The position numbers and the translations under genes were made by a program. A model generated the notes under the pieces. That model was not told the DNA's origin, did not search any database, and saw nothing but the letters and a program-made list of their open reading frames with translations. A stretch of DNA of 64,000 bases from Paenarthrobacter sp. JL.01a (lineage in GTDB: Bacteria > Actinomycetota > Actinomycetes > Actinomycetales > Micrococcaceae): positions 1,736,001 to 1,800,000 of the forward strand of contig NZ_CP104877.1 in assembly GCF_025452095.1 (NCBI RefSeq), given 5' to 3'. Positions 27,305 to 36,012 of this stretch are shown here, in pieces. Positions within the stretch are counted from its first letter, which is position 1; each line of letters begins with the position of its first letter.

Positions 27305-28468
27305 ATGAGCGCCGGCTGGCCCGCACCCCAAGCACCCGGCCAACCTCACACCAAGGACCCAACCTTGACCGCACAAGAACCACCAGCGCTCAACGAAGCG
27401 ACATCATGGTCGCCCATCGACCTCACAGCCGTGCTCAACGGCACATATAAAGTGCAGCCGCCCACCTACATGAAACGCACAGACGGCGTCGCACTGCTCT
27501 ACCCCGGCAAAGTCAACGGGGTCCACGGCGAATCCGAATCCGGCAAATCACTGCTCATGCACGCCGTCACCGCCGAAGAGCTCGCAGCCGGCAGGCGCGT
27601 CTTATTCATTGACTTCGAATCCGACCAAGCAACCGTCGTCACCCGCATACTCATGCTCGGCGCCACGCCGGAACAAATCAGCGCCAACCTCCACTACATC
27701 CGGCCCGAATGCAACCCGATCGCTCTCGCCCAGGAACGGCAAGCATGGGAACGCCTTATGCAAACCAGATACTCACTAGCAGTCATAGACGGCGTAACCG
27801 AAGCATTCTCCGTCTACGGCGTCGGATCCATGGACAACGACGAGGTCAGCACGTGGGGCCGCAACGTGCCCCGCCAAATCGCCCAACGCACCGGCGCTGC
27901 CGTCGTTCTCATCGACCACGTCACCAAGTCGGCAGAGAACCGCAGCCGTTTCGCGATAGGCGCGCAAGCCAAAATGAGCTACCTCACCGGCGCCTCATAC
28001 TCCGTCGAAGTCATCGCACCCATCGGCGTCGGCATGACCGGCAAACTCGCCATCCGCATCGGCAAAGACCGCCCCGGACTCGTGCGCCCCTACGGCGGTG
28101 ACTGGCGCAAAAGCGACCGCACCCAAGAAGTAGCAGTCGCACTCATCGACTCCCAGGACCGCGGACGCATCAAATACGCCCTCATGCCACCCAGGGACTT
28201 TATAGACGCTGGCACCCCGGACAAACACGCCAAACTCAGCGAGGACATCCTCCAAGCAGTGCGCGACTCACCAGAAGCACTCAGCTTCCGCGCCCTCGAC
28301 ACAGTAGTCCGAGGGAAACAAGACGCCAAACGCGCCGCAATCCAAGAACTCGTAAACACGGGCCAACTCGAAACCTACCCAGGCCCAAGGAACTCCACAC
28401 TCCACCGGATCCCAAACCAGCGGGATACACAACCAGAGCTAAAGCAGTGTGAGTGTATCCCCTCTTAA
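27305..28468 (+). CDS. RecA-fold ATPase, RepA/AAA_25-like replication protein
   Basis: This 387-residue protein has a Walker A GESESGKS near residue 75, a strand VLFIDFES near 98, a Walker B-like strand LAVIDGV near 158 and VVLIDHVTKS near 200. This is the layout of hexameric RepA-type helicases and phage AAA_25 proteins. The C-terminal 80 residues look like a small winged helix (SFRALDTVVRGKQDAKRAAIQELVNTGQL). ATG 27305 is chosen, with an in-frame start upstream inside the previous gene rejected. The iteron cluster begins within its 3' end. I infer that it initiates or drives replication of the excised element. Confidence 0.8.
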   Translation: MSAGWPAPQAPGQPHTKDPTLTAQEPPALNEATSWSPIDLTAVLNGTYKVQPPTYMKRTDGVALLYPGKVNGVHGESESGKSLLMHAVTAEELAAGRRVLFIDFESDQATVVTRILMLGATPEQISANLHYIRPECNPIALAQERQAWERLMQTRYSLAVIDGVTEAFSVYGVGSMDNDEVSTWGRNVPRQIAQRTGAAVVLIDHVTKSAENRSRFAIGAQAKMSYLTGASYSVEVIAPIGVGMTGKLAIRIGKDRPGLVRPYGGDWRKSDRTQEVAVALIDSQDRGRIKYALMPPRDFIDAGTPDKHAKLSEDILQAVRDSPEALSFRALDTVVRGKQDAKRAAIQELVNTGQLETYPGPRNSTLHRIPNQRDTQPELKQCECIPS

Positions 28469-28534
28469 GAAGAGAGGGGGGATACACACACTCAAACCGT
28501 ATCCGGGATACGGAACGGATACACAGGGATACAC
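28423..28534. repeat. GGATACAC iteron cluster, candidate replication origin
   Basis: GGATACAC occurs at 28423, 28480, 28517 and 28527 on the plus strand and inverted at 28453-28460. A variant, GGATACGG, at 28506 forms the inverted repeat CCGTATCC-G-GGATACGG (28497-28513). The inverted copy and the copy at 28480 also sit in an imperfect hairpin. Five exact copies of an 8-mer in 112 bases are far above chance. The position, overlapping the end of a Rep-like gene, matches rep-ori arrangements of plasmids and phage satellites. Confidence 0.75.
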
Positions 28535-28550
28535 ACCACAAGGAAGCCCA

Positions 28551-28793
28551 ATGAACACCCCATACACAACCAAACCAGACACCAAAGCGAGGGCTCAGCG
28601 GTCAGTCCGCGCCTCGGTTGCGGATGCATCAAACCCCGCGCGCGAGGCAGCCATTGATTCCAGGCTTTCAGTGCTCAAGGTAGCTGCACACACAACTGCA
28701 CTCACGTGCTCACAACCCGCCTCTGACCTGCGGTTTTACCCTCAGCCTTTGATGCCCAATCAAGAGGCCTGCCGTAGGGGAGTGGGAGCATGA
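28551..28793 (+). CDS. Small unknown protein after the iterons
   Basis: An 80-residue basic protein (TKARAQRSVRASVADASNPAREAAIDSR) with no recognised motif. A good AAGGAAG ribosome site precedes its ATG. Its stop overlaps the next ATG by four bases. It could be a chance frame, but the ribosome site and coupling favour a gene. Confidence 0.5.
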   Translation: MNTPYTTKPDTKARAQRSVRASVADASNPAREAAIDSRLSVLKVAAHTTALTCSQPASDLRFYPQPLMPNQEACRRGVGA

Positions 28794-29002
28794 GCACCCG
28801 TGAAGCCCTCACCAACTGGGCAGCAGCATGGGGACTAGGTGGCGCCATCAACGCCTTGGACGAGATACAGAAGGCAGACGCAGACAACATCCCCGGCGAG
28901 GTGCGAGAGGCCGGCCTAGCCCTAGCCGAAGCCCTCGAAGCACTGGACCTGAACACGAGCCGCGCACCGGTTGCCGCTGACGTGTGGAGGGCAGAGCCGT
29001 GA
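28790..29002 (+). CDS. Small helical unknown protein
   Basis: A 70-residue acidic, Ala/Leu/Glu-rich helical protein (MSTREALTNWAAAWGLGGAINALDEIQ). It is coupled by overlaps on both sides. I do not recognise the family. Proteins of this size before a terminase are common in actinophages, but no function follows from that. Confidence 0.55.
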   Translation: MSTREALTNWAAAWGLGGAINALDEIQKADADNIPGEVREAGLALAEALEALDLNTSRAPVAADVWRAEP

Positions 29003-29346
29003 CACGGCTGTTCGACCACATGGGTTCGCAGATCATCACCGACATGGACCCCACCACCATCGGGCTACCCGACACCCCGGCAGGCTGGGGGCTGGTGGCC
29101 TGCACCGAAGGCACGGGACGCCGCTACACGATCGCGGTGGAGGGAGACTATGCAGCCAACCTCCTGGCTGCTCAAGCAGCGCTCACGGGTGTGCTGAACG
29201 TCCCCGAGCAATCCGTGAGGTGGGTTCGACTGGGCCACCCCGACGAGTGGGGCACCGCCACCCAGGCCACACCATGGGCTCCCGTATACCCCATGGGCAC
29301 CGTCCCGCCTGAACCGACCGAGGATGAACATGATGACCGATCCTGA
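28999..29346 (+). CDS. Unknown protein upstream of the terminase genes
   Basis: A 115-residue protein starting at a GTG that overlaps the previous stop (GTGA). The middle has a beta-rich stretch (WGLVACTEGTGRRYTIAVEGDYAANLLAAQ), and the C terminus is acidic and Pro-rich. No family is recognised. Its end overlaps the small terminase start. Codon use changes from C/A-rich to G/T-rich close to this boundary. Confidence 0.6.
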   Translation: MTRLFDHMGSQIITDMDPTTIGLPDTPAGWGLVACTEGTGRRYTIAVEGDYAANLLAAQAALTGVLNVPEQSVRWVRLGHPDEWGTATQATPWAPVYPMGTVPPEPTEDEHDDRS

Positions 29347-29830
29347 CAACCCCACCCATTGGGAGCCCGCCTTCGAGGGGCAGCGTCCCCCATTCACTCC
29401 TGGTAATGAGATGGCTGTGAAACATGGGGCGAAGTCACCCCGGAAGGTTGACCCCATTGCTGACGCCCTAGCCTCTGAGCTGCTTTTGGATGAGACGGTG
29501 GCATACCTCCGGGCGCCCCGGTACGCCGCAGCGGTCCAGGCGTGGGCGCAGGCGGAAGCCAAGTGCGCGTTGATTTCGAATTGGGTGGATGGCATGCCGA
29601 TCGAGGCGGCTGCCGCCTCGAAGCAGGGGCAGACCTCGCCGTTGGAGCTGTTGCGGAAGTGGGAGACGACGGCTCAAAATCACCGCTCGCGGCTGGGGCT
29701 GGATCCTATGTCGGCGGCGCGGCTGGGTAAGGACGTGGCCCAGGGGCGGCAGGCCGATGCTGCGACGGAATTGACGAAGATGAGGGCTCAGATGGAGGCC
29801 TCGGTGCATGGAGAGGTGGTGCCTGAATGA
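29330..29830 (+). CDS. Terminase small subunit (actinophage type)
   Basis: The 166-residue protein precedes and overlaps the large terminase gene by four bases. It has a basic N terminus (NEMAVKHGAKSPRK), a helical DNA-recognition-like middle and a C-terminal helix (SPLELLRKWETTAQNHRSRLGLDPMSAARLG) of the kind seen in actinophage small terminases. It would recognise the packaging site and recruit TerL. Of three clustered ATGs I chose 29330, six bases after GAGG. The family call rests on position and general pattern. Confidence 0.75.
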   Translation: MMTDPDNPTHWEPAFEGQRPPFTPGNEMAVKHGAKSPRKVDPIADALASELLLDETVAYLRAPRYAAAVQAWAQAEAKCALISNWVDGMPIEAAAASKQGQTSPLELLRKWETTAQNHRSRLGLDPMSAARLGKDVAQGRQADAATELTKMRAQMEASVHGEVVPE

Positions 29831-31335
29831 CCGAGGTTGTTGATTATCACCCGGCTACGGATCCGGGGGCGTTCTCGGCGCAGATTCTGGGGCGGGAGTT
29901 GTGGCCGCATCAGCTTGAGTTTGCCCGGTCCAAGGCGCGTTACAAATGCGTTTGTGCGGGGAGGCAGGTGGGTAAGTCCACAACTCTCTCAGCCGTGGCC
30001 TTGTTTGAAGCAACGACCCGCAACAATGTCACGGTGCTTTTGGTGTCTGCGGGGGAGGTGGCGTCACGGCGTTTGCTGGAAGAGTGCACATCCCTGGCTT
30101 TGAATTCTCCGATGCTTGCGGGCTCGGTGTTGGATGACTCTAAGTCGATGCTGACGTTGTCCACAGGTTCCCGCATCATCAGTGTGCCTGCGTCGTCTCG
30201 ACAGATTCGTGGTTGGCCGGTAGACGTGCTGATCCTTGACGAAGCGGGCTTCATTGATACGGAGATTTGGCGGGCTGCGGAGCCGGCTATCATTGCGCGG
30301 CCTGGTTCGCGGGTGATCATGGTTTCGACGCCTTGGGGCGGGCTTGACCACTTCTTTCGGAAGCTCTGGCAGCAGGGGATGGACCACCCCAACGAGCAGG
30401 TTGAGTCGTGGCATTGGCCCTCCACTGTGAGCCCGCTCGTTGACGCTGTGTTGTTGGAGCAGATTCGCCAGCGGGAATCTGCTGAGTACTTCCGTCGTGA
30501 GTTCCTTGCTGAATGGACGGATGAGGCAGGCGCCTACTTCACTGAAGCTGAGATTATGCGCGCTGTTGCTGACTACTCCATGACCGGCCCGGAGGAACTG
30601 CCCTTGGATTCCAGCCTGCCGTACGCTGTGGCAGCCGGCGTGGACTGGGGCTTCGCGAAGGATGCAAACGCGCTTGCCATGGTTTCCGTCTTGGAGGACT
30701 TCGGCAACAACCGAAACCGACACGGAGATGACCTCGTGTTCTTTGTGCCGTGGTTGGAAGTCAAACACAACTGGGCCTATGCCCAGTTCATCGACCGGGT
30801 AGTGGAGATTGCAGGTTCGTACCGCATGCAGATGATCGCGTCGGAACTGAACGGACCCGGTCAATATCCAACTGATGACTTGGTAGACAAGCTGCACAGG
30901 TCGGGAAATTACGGATGGGTAGCGCCAGTCTGGACCGACATGCGGCGGAAGCAGTCTGGATTCTCGAAGATCAAGGGCCTCTTGCAGCGGGACCGGCTCG
31001 TGTTGCCAAGGCATCCTGAGCTTCTAAAGCAGCTTCGGGGCCTTGAGTTCGAGCAAACAGCCTCCGGGGGAATGAAAATTTCGGTACCAGAGCGAACAGG
31101 CCACGATGACGCCGTAATGGCGCTCATGCAGGCCGTTTCTTGCGTGCATCCCCCGTGGGCAACACGGGAACAGGATACGACGTCGAGGTGGGCAATGGAG
31201 CAGGCATCTGCCCAAGTAGGGGAGCCTGTCATGACTCCCAGCGGGATCTGGGTGCCCCAGCATCCTTTGCCGGTGAAGAATTCCGCTCGTTGGATATTCC
31301 AGCCCGAAGGCAAAGAGAAAGGCGACGGCTGGTGA
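29827..31335 (+). CDS. Terminase large subunit
   Basis: This 502-residue DNA-packaging motor looks complete. The ATPase domain has Walker A GRQVGKST at residues 45-52, Walker B VDVLILDEAG near 133-142 and the coupling motif STPWGG near 166. The RNase H-like nuclease has GVDWGFAKD near 272 and the late acidic motif GHDDAVMAL near 425. It would cut concatemers and drive DNA into a prohead. No portal or capsid gene follows, so any prohead must come from elsewhere. Confidence 0.95.
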   Translation: MTEVVDYHPATDPGAFSAQILGRELWPHQLEFARSKARYKCVCAGRQVGKSTTLSAVALFEATTRNNVTVLLVSAGEVASRRLLEECTSLALNSPMLAGSVLDDSKSMLTLSTGSRIISVPASSRQIRGWPVDVLILDEAGFIDTEIWRAAEPAIIARPGSRVIMVSTPWGGLDHFFRKLWQQGMDHPNEQVESWHWPSTVSPLVDAVLLEQIRQRESAEYFRREFLAEWTDEAGAYFTEAEIMRAVADYSMTGPEELPLDSSLPYAVAAGVDWGFAKDANALAMVSVLEDFGNNRNRHGDDLVFFVPWLEVKHNWAYAQFIDRVVEIAGSYRMQMIASELNGPGQYPTDDLVDKLHRSGNYGWVAPVWTDMRRKQSGFSKIKGLLQRDRLVLPRHPELLKQLRGLEFEQTASGGMKISVPERTGHDDAVMALMQAVSCVHPPWATREQDTTSRWAMEQASAQVGEPVMTPSGIWVPQHPLPVKNSARWIFQPEGKEKGDGW

Positions 31336-31775
31336 GCGTCGGGGCACAGTATGCGCATCTCATCAGATCCGACGGAACAGTCGTTGTCCCAGGTTCCGTG
31401 GCTGAGCCCATTCTCCGCCTTATCGTCCGGGGGCTGTCTCAGTCGGTGTCGGGAAATGGGGGTGGAGGGCGGCTCAACGCGGACACTATCGGTGTGCTGT
31501 CAGCGTTGAATGCCGCCGCGGCGCGTGAAGAGGAACGGCCAAGTTCCGCAGCCGGAACCGAGACTGTCGAATCCGGGATCATCGGTAGTAGATCCGATGC
31601 ACGCAAGCTGACAGCGCTCGAAGCAGCTGACCTCCTGGGTTGCACGGACAGGGCCATACGCAAGGCCTGCACAGAGGGCCGGCTCCGAGCTGTGAAGTTC
31701 GGCAAGACATGGCTCATAGACGCTCAAGACCTCGACCGACACCGATTCGGTACGACAACCAGAAAGACCACCTGA
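31332..31775 (+). CDS. Protein with C-terminal excisionase-like helix-turn-helix
   Basis: A 147-residue protein starting at a GTG that overlaps the TerL stop. The first 90 residues are not recognised and include a Gly/Asn-rich loop. The C terminus has an HTH_17 domain: LTALEAADLLGCTDRAIRKACTEGRLRAVKFGKTWLIDAQDL. It occupies the place where a portal gene is normally found. It could regulate the late genes or help select packaged DNA; neither is shown. Confidence 0.75.
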   Translation: MSVGAQYAHLIRSDGTVVVPGSVAEPILRLIVRGLSQSVSGNGGGGRLNADTIGVLSALNAAAAREEERPSSAAGTETVESGIIGSRSDARKLTALEAADLLGCTDRAIRKACTEGRLRAVKFGKTWLIDAQDLDRHRFGTTTRKTT

Positions 31776-31778
31776 ACA

Positions 31779-32471
31779 ATGGCACCGAACTTCAAAAACG
31801 ATCTGTCCGCCGCAGTGGCCGCGGATGCAGAGGCACTAACCGCCGCGGAGGATGCGAAGGCGCTCGCAGAGCAAGCCCAAACAGCACATGACGCGGTAGA
31901 GGAAAGTATTCGGCAGGGCGATGAGACGGTCACGCCTGACGACCTCAACAAATCCCGCGGCCTTCTCCAGTTCGCCCGGCTCCGCCAAGAGGCTGCTGAA
32001 CGGAAGGCCGCAAACGTAGCGCGTGAGAAGGAGCTCGCGCAGCAGCGGTTGGCCGTCGATGAGGCAGTGAGGCGGGCGCGCAACCTCCCTGGAAATGAGC
32101 CAGCCTTGGACGGCCTTCTGGACGGTGCCGTGTCGGCTGTGCGCTCCTACCTTGACGCCGCCGCCAAGTTCCATGACGAGGCCCGCGAAGTTGCCCTCGC
32201 GATTGGTGACGCCGGCCCCAGGGCCGAAGAGCTTGGACTGCCGACCCCAGTGGATCTGGGGATCATCGTGGAGCCCGAACGGATCGTTGTGGAGTCGCGC
32301 AACGGCGAAAAGTCGTTTGTGGTGCTGGGGGACTATGCGTTGAAGAACGCCGTGCAGGAACTGCTTGAAGGCGCTGAGCTCGTCGGCAAGGGTGGGTTCG
32401 TGGGCGGATTGAAGCGGGAGTACATTGAGGGCCTTCTTCCGTGCAACTCTGTACGCTTCGACCGCGCGTAG
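31779..32471 (+). CDS. Coiled-coil protein of the element
   Basis: A 230-residue acidic protein. Residues 5-105 are Ala/Glu/Gln-rich with heptad character and should form a long helix or coiled coil. The C-terminal half is mixed (VDLGIIVEPERIVVESRNGEKSFVVLGDYALKNAVQELLEG). A scaffold-like role is conceivable from its place after the terminase, but no scaffold or head-protein motif is visible. It starts three bases after the previous stop. A promoter-like region follows it. Confidence 0.65.
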   Translation: MAPNFKNDLSAAVAADAEALTAAEDAKALAEQAQTAHDAVEESIRQGDETVTPDDLNKSRGLLQFARLRQEAAERKAANVAREKELAQQRLAVDEAVRRARNLPGNEPALDGLLDGAVSAVRSYLDAAAKFHDEAREVALAIGDAGPRAEELGLPTPVDLGIIVEPERIVVESRNGEKSFVVLGDYALKNAVQELLEGAELVGKGGFVGGLKREYIEGLLPCNSVRFDRA

Positions 32472-32484
32472 TCGAATGAATATT

Positions 32485-32593
32485 TATGCAAACTATTGCA
32501 TATTCTTGCAATTCGCGCTAAACTGAAATAGGTACACAAGCCGGGTGCTAGCCGGGCGCATCTCCACTGCTCATGTGGTGGTTGCGCTCGGCT
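32485..32593 (+). promoter_or_regulatory. Promoter, operator-like repeat and structured leader upstream of the tape-measure operon
   Basis: A -35 TTGCAT (32496-32501), 17 bases, and -10 TAAACT (32519-32524) form a plausible promoter. The inverted repeat TATGCAA-4-TTGCATA (32485-32502) covers the -35. The leader then has a hairpin with arms AGCCGGGCGC (32550-32559) and GCGCTCGGCT (32584-32593). The words TGCTAGCC, TGTGGTGGTTG and AACTATTG recur in the region near 38841-38901. Confidence 0.55.
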
Positions 32594-32622
32594 TTCCCCG
32601 TTAAAAGTTCAGGAGACATGCC

Positions 32623-32784
32623 ATGGCAGCGCGCTACGCCAGCCCAGCGGAGGCAGCGACGTTCTACTCCGTCAGCCTCAGGACGATCTACAACTGGATC
32701 AACTCAGGCGCGATCAAAGCTGTTCGCATCGGGCACACCGTACGCGTGGACCTCGATCAGTTCGACGCTGGTGAGGCCGCATGA
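32623..32784 (+). CDS. Excisionase-like helix-turn-helix protein (53 aa)
   Basis: A tiny protein made almost only of an HTH_17 domain: SPAEAATFYSVSLRTIYNWINSGAIKAVRIGHTVRVDLDQF. An AGGAGA site lies six bases before its ATG, and its stop overlaps the tape-measure start (ATGA). It is the fourth protein of this fold in the element. First place behind its own promoter suggests a regulator of the tail-gene operon. Confidence 0.75.
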   Translation: MAARYASPAEAATFYSVSLRTIYNWINSGAIKAVRIGHTVRVDLDQFDAGEAA

Positions 32785-35429
32785 CCGGGCCGGCAAACGT
32801 TGGCACGATCGTCGCCAAGCTCAAGATTGACATGTCAGACTGGGACCGGGAACTCGCACGTGCAGAAGCCCAGGCCCGCTCCTTGGGCAGGGCTAACCCT
32901 CGGGTCCGTGTTGAGACGACAGGCACCCAGCAGGCTGTTGCGGAGCTCGGCGCTGTTGAGGTGGCTGAGCGGAAGATCACCGCATCATCTGCGGCCCTCG
33001 CCCGTATGCGGGAGCAGGCGCGTGCTGTCATCATCGGGCAGGCATTGGCTGAGAAGGAATCCATCAAACCGAAGATGGACTTCACTGAGTGGACGCAGCG
33101 TTCCACCGAAGCCACGAAAAGCGACACCTCCGCGAAAGAAAAAAACGCGGACTCGAACCGCAAGGTAGACAACACCGCGAAGCAAGCTGGCGGATCCATC
33201 CACCTCCTGTACTCCACACTCGCGCTGCTAGCCCCCGCCGCAGTGCCGATCGCCGGCGCAGCAGCAGCAGGTGCCGCAGCCCTCGGTGCCATGGGCGTCG
33301 CTGGTGTCCTCGCCATCGTTGGCGTGAAGAACGCCATGGACCAAGGCGGACCAGTCGGGGACCGGTACGCCGCGGGCGTCAAGCAGATCAAAGACCAGTT
33401 CAACGGCCTCGCAGCGACCAGCGCCACAGGAACCCTTGACGGGTTCAACCGTTCCGCGAATACCCTGAACATTTACATGCCGTCGCTGAACCGGCAGATG
33501 GGTGACTTCTCCCGCGTCACCGGCAACGTCGCAGCGAACGGGCTCAGCGGGTTGCTGGGCATGTTCACCACCCTTGACCCGGTCATGCGCGGCTTCGCCG
33601 GGTACCTCGGGGAACTGTCCCAACGGTTCTCGACCATCGGGCAAAGCAACGGGCTCCGCGCGTTTGGGGACTACGCCCTCGCGGTCATGCCCCAGGTCAT
33701 GGCAACCATCGAATCCTTGGTCCGAGGCGTGAGTAACCTGCTCGCTGCTCTCGCGCCTCTTGGTGGGCTGGGTATGACGACCCTCAAGGTTATCGGCGAC
33801 ATCCTCTCTGATATACCCACCGAAGTCCTGACCATGCTCGTATCTGGTGCGCTCGGCGCTTACGCCGCGTTCGCGACGTGGTCCGCGCTCATCCCCATCA
33901 TCCAGTCGTTCGGGCTCATGCTCAACATGTCCCTTGGCCCTATCGGCCTTGTGGTCGCCGGGGTTGGTGCCCTGATCGGTGTGATGGTCGGGTCCGCTGC
34001 TTCCACGAAGGACGCAGCCGCCGCGACCATGGGTTACACCGCTGCCCTGCAACGGGACAACGGCGTTATTGCGGAGAACGTCCGCGCCCACACCGCCGAG
34101 GAAATCGCAAAATCCAAAGCCGCTGAGTCCGCGAAGAAGCTCGGCATCAGCCTCCAAATCTTGACCTCCGCAGCATTGGGGAACAAGGACGCGCAAGGCG
34201 AACTAACCCGCACCTTGGATGCGCTTGAGGCGAAGTCGAAGGATGTGAACAGCACCCAGTTGGAAATGGGTGGCATCAACCGCGACCAGATGAAAATCAA
34301 CTGGGATGTGCAGGCGTCGGTCAAGTCCGTGCGTGAGGAAATCGGCAACCAGAACAGTGCCTTGAATCAGGCTGTTGAGTTTGAGCGCCGGTTCAACGAG
34401 GCGAAGGGCCAGACGGGCACAACCCTCGACGCGCAGTCCGGGAAGCTGTCCGCGCTGGCTAGCATGTACGGCACCAACGTGACTGCTCTTACTAACGCTC
34501 AGGACGCGGAGAAGAAGACCGCGGACCAGTTGGCGGCGACAACATTGCAGATGCAGTTCCAGAACGACGCTGGTGGGCTGCTCAAGCAGCAGCTTGATTT
34601 GTTGGCCGGTAAGTCCATCTCGTTCGAGCAGGCTCAGAACTCATTCGAGCGGCAACTTATCAACTCCACGCAAGCAATCAAGACAAACGGCGGGGCGATT
34701 GAGGGTAACAGTGAGGCAGCGGTAACGAACCGCGGCAGCTTGCTGAACCTTGTGACTTCCGCGCAGCAGTCTGCCGAGGCTTACGGGACAATGACAGGCT
34801 CCGCTGAGGACGCCCGTAAGAAACTTATCGATCAGCGGCAAGTAATCATCGATAACGCCGTGGCGAACGGGCAGAACCGCGACGCCGTCACTCGTTACAT
34901 CGATTCAATCTTGAAGATCCCGGCGAGCGTCCCCCCGACGAAAGTGGATGTTGACAAAGCCGAAGCAGAGCTGAAACTGCAAGGCTTCCAGAATGCCATC
35001 AACTCATTGACTGGCAAAACGGTGCACATCTACTCGGTGGAACACATCCAGCAAGTCCGAGATGGCGGGGACACTGCCACGGCCAACGCGATGAACACCG
35101 CGAACCAGTACGCAACGGGAAACGCGTACCGAGCCAATGGCGGGATGATCTACCGGGCCGGTGGCGGCATGGTGAACTACCTCGCTACTGGCGGGTTCCC
35201 GCAGTTCAAACCTGTTGGCACTGACACGGTGCCGGCGATGCTGACCCCCGGCGAAATCGTGATCAAGAAATCGTCTGTGGATTCGATCGGGGCCGGGAAG
35301 CTTCTGCACGCGAACGAGACGGGGAAGCTGCCCGAGGGCGGCAACACATTCATCATCAACGACACGTCCGGGAACCCGGTATCAACCGCGTACACCACCG
35401 CCCGTGTCCTCGCTGCACGCTCCGTGTAG
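32781..35429 (+). CDS. Phage tail tape-measure protein
   Basis: This 882-residue protein starts with the tape-measure pattern GTIVAKLKIDMSDWDRELARAEAQARSL. It has hydrophobic Ala/Gly-rich segments near residues 145-195 and 335-415, long helical stretches between, and ends with a Gly-rich YRAGGGMV repeat and the C-terminal signature DTVPAMLTPGEIVIKKSSVD near 814. By the usual 0.15 nm per residue it would set a tail of about 130 nm. Tail assembly chaperones and the major tail gene are missing upstream. The gene looks intact. Confidence 0.9.
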   Translation: MTGPANVGTIVAKLKIDMSDWDRELARAEAQARSLGRANPRVRVETTGTQQAVAELGAVEVAERKITASSAALARMREQARAVIIGQALAEKESIKPKMDFTEWTQRSTEATKSDTSAKEKNADSNRKVDNTAKQAGGSIHLLYSTLALLAPAAVPIAGAAAAGAAALGAMGVAGVLAIVGVKNAMDQGGPVGDRYAAGVKQIKDQFNGLAATSATGTLDGFNRSANTLNIYMPSLNRQMGDFSRVTGNVAANGLSGLLGMFTTLDPVMRGFAGYLGELSQRFSTIGQSNGLRAFGDYALAVMPQVMATIESLVRGVSNLLAALAPLGGLGMTTLKVIGDILSDIPTEVLTMLVSGALGAYAAFATWSALIPIIQSFGLMLNMSLGPIGLVVAGVGALIGVMVGSAASTKDAAAATMGYTAALQRDNGVIAENVRAHTAEEIAKSKAAESAKKLGISLQILTSAALGNKDAQGELTRTLDALEAKSKDVNSTQLEMGGINRDQMKINWDVQASVKSVREEIGNQNSALNQAVEFERRFNEAKGQTGTTLDAQSGKLSALASMYGTNVTALTNAQDAEKKTADQLAATTLQMQFQNDAGGLLKQQLDLLAGKSISFEQAQNSFERQLINSTQAIKTNGGAIEGNSEAAVTNRGSLLNLVTSAQQSAEAYGTMTGSAEDARKKLIDQRQVIIDNAVANGQNRDAVTRYIDSILKIPASVPPTKVDVDKAEAELKLQGFQNAINSLTGKTVHIYSVEHIQQVRDGGDTATANAMNTANQYATGNAYRANGGMIYRAGGGMVNYLATGGFPQFKPVGTDTVPAMLTPGEIVIKKSSVDSIGAGKLLHANETGKLPEGGNTFIINDTSGNPVSTAYTTARVLAARSV

Positions 35430-35457
35430 AACTCAGACCAGAAGGAACCCACCCAAA

Positions 35458-35823
35458 ATGACACGCAGAAACTGGACTAACGGCGTCATCGGGAACACCC
35501 CGTTGAGCGCTGAACGGTTGAACTCGTTGGAGGATGATCTGGCGGCTGCCCTGTTGCAGCTCGCGCGTGACCCTGACGCGCTGTTCAGCGGGTCGGTGGT
35601 TCGCAATGCTGATGGTGCCGCTACTTCGGCTCAGGTCGTGTGGCCTGACGGGTCCACCGGAGTCTTCGCCGGAACCACCTCCGAGGACTGGCCCGGCGCC
35701 GTGGAGTCCTACACCATCACCAAGACCGGAACCCCGGTCAGGACTTACACGCAGCCGACGGTCACTCGCAACGAGTCAGGCAAGATCACCACCCGCCCGG
35801 CCATCACGATCACAGAGGGCTAG
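35458..35823 (+). CDS. Putative minor tail protein
   Basis: A 121-residue protein whose N terminus (NWTNGVIGNTPLSAERLNSLEDD) is a pattern seen at the start of phage minor tail and fibre-associated proteins. The rest is beta-rich with Thr/Gly repeats (ATSAQVVWPDGSTGVFAGTT). ATG 35458 has a GAAGGAA site. It lies 28 bases after the tape measure and two bases before the next small gene. Confidence 0.65.
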   Translation: MTRRNWTNGVIGNTPLSAERLNSLEDDLAAALLQLARDPDALFSGSVVRNADGAATSAQVVWPDGSTGVFAGTTSEDWPGAVESYTITKTGTPVRTYTQPTVTRNESGKITTRPAITITEG

Positions 35824-35824
35824 T

Positions 35825-36010
35825 ATGGGGATCCTGGACTTCACCAGCGTTACAGACAAAGGTCTCCCCGCGCGCCTTCAATTAGCGGCAATGAATGCCA
35901 CTTTTGTCCGATTTGTGGATCTTGCCGGTAACCCCATCACAGCCCGCCATGTGACCATCAAGGTGGACACATCTACGTGGGAAATAGCTGACATTATTGC
36001 GGAGGCCTGA
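35825..36010 (+). CDS. Small protein between tail gene and esterase
   Basis: A 61-residue protein (MGILDFTSVTDKGLPARLQL at its start) with a VRFVDLAGNPI motif like those in phage tail-fibre linkers. It begins one base after the stop before it and ends two bases before the esterase ATG, so it is tightly packed in the tail operon. Function unknown. Confidence 0.55.
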   Translation: MGILDFTSVTDKGLPARLQLAAMNATFVRFVDLAGNPITARHVTIKVDTSTWEIADIIAEA

Positions 36011-36012
36011 TC

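Noticed and set aside
28423..28534. CRISPR array
   Set aside because: Repeats are only 8 bases with irregular spacing and mixed orientation, and no cas genes occur.
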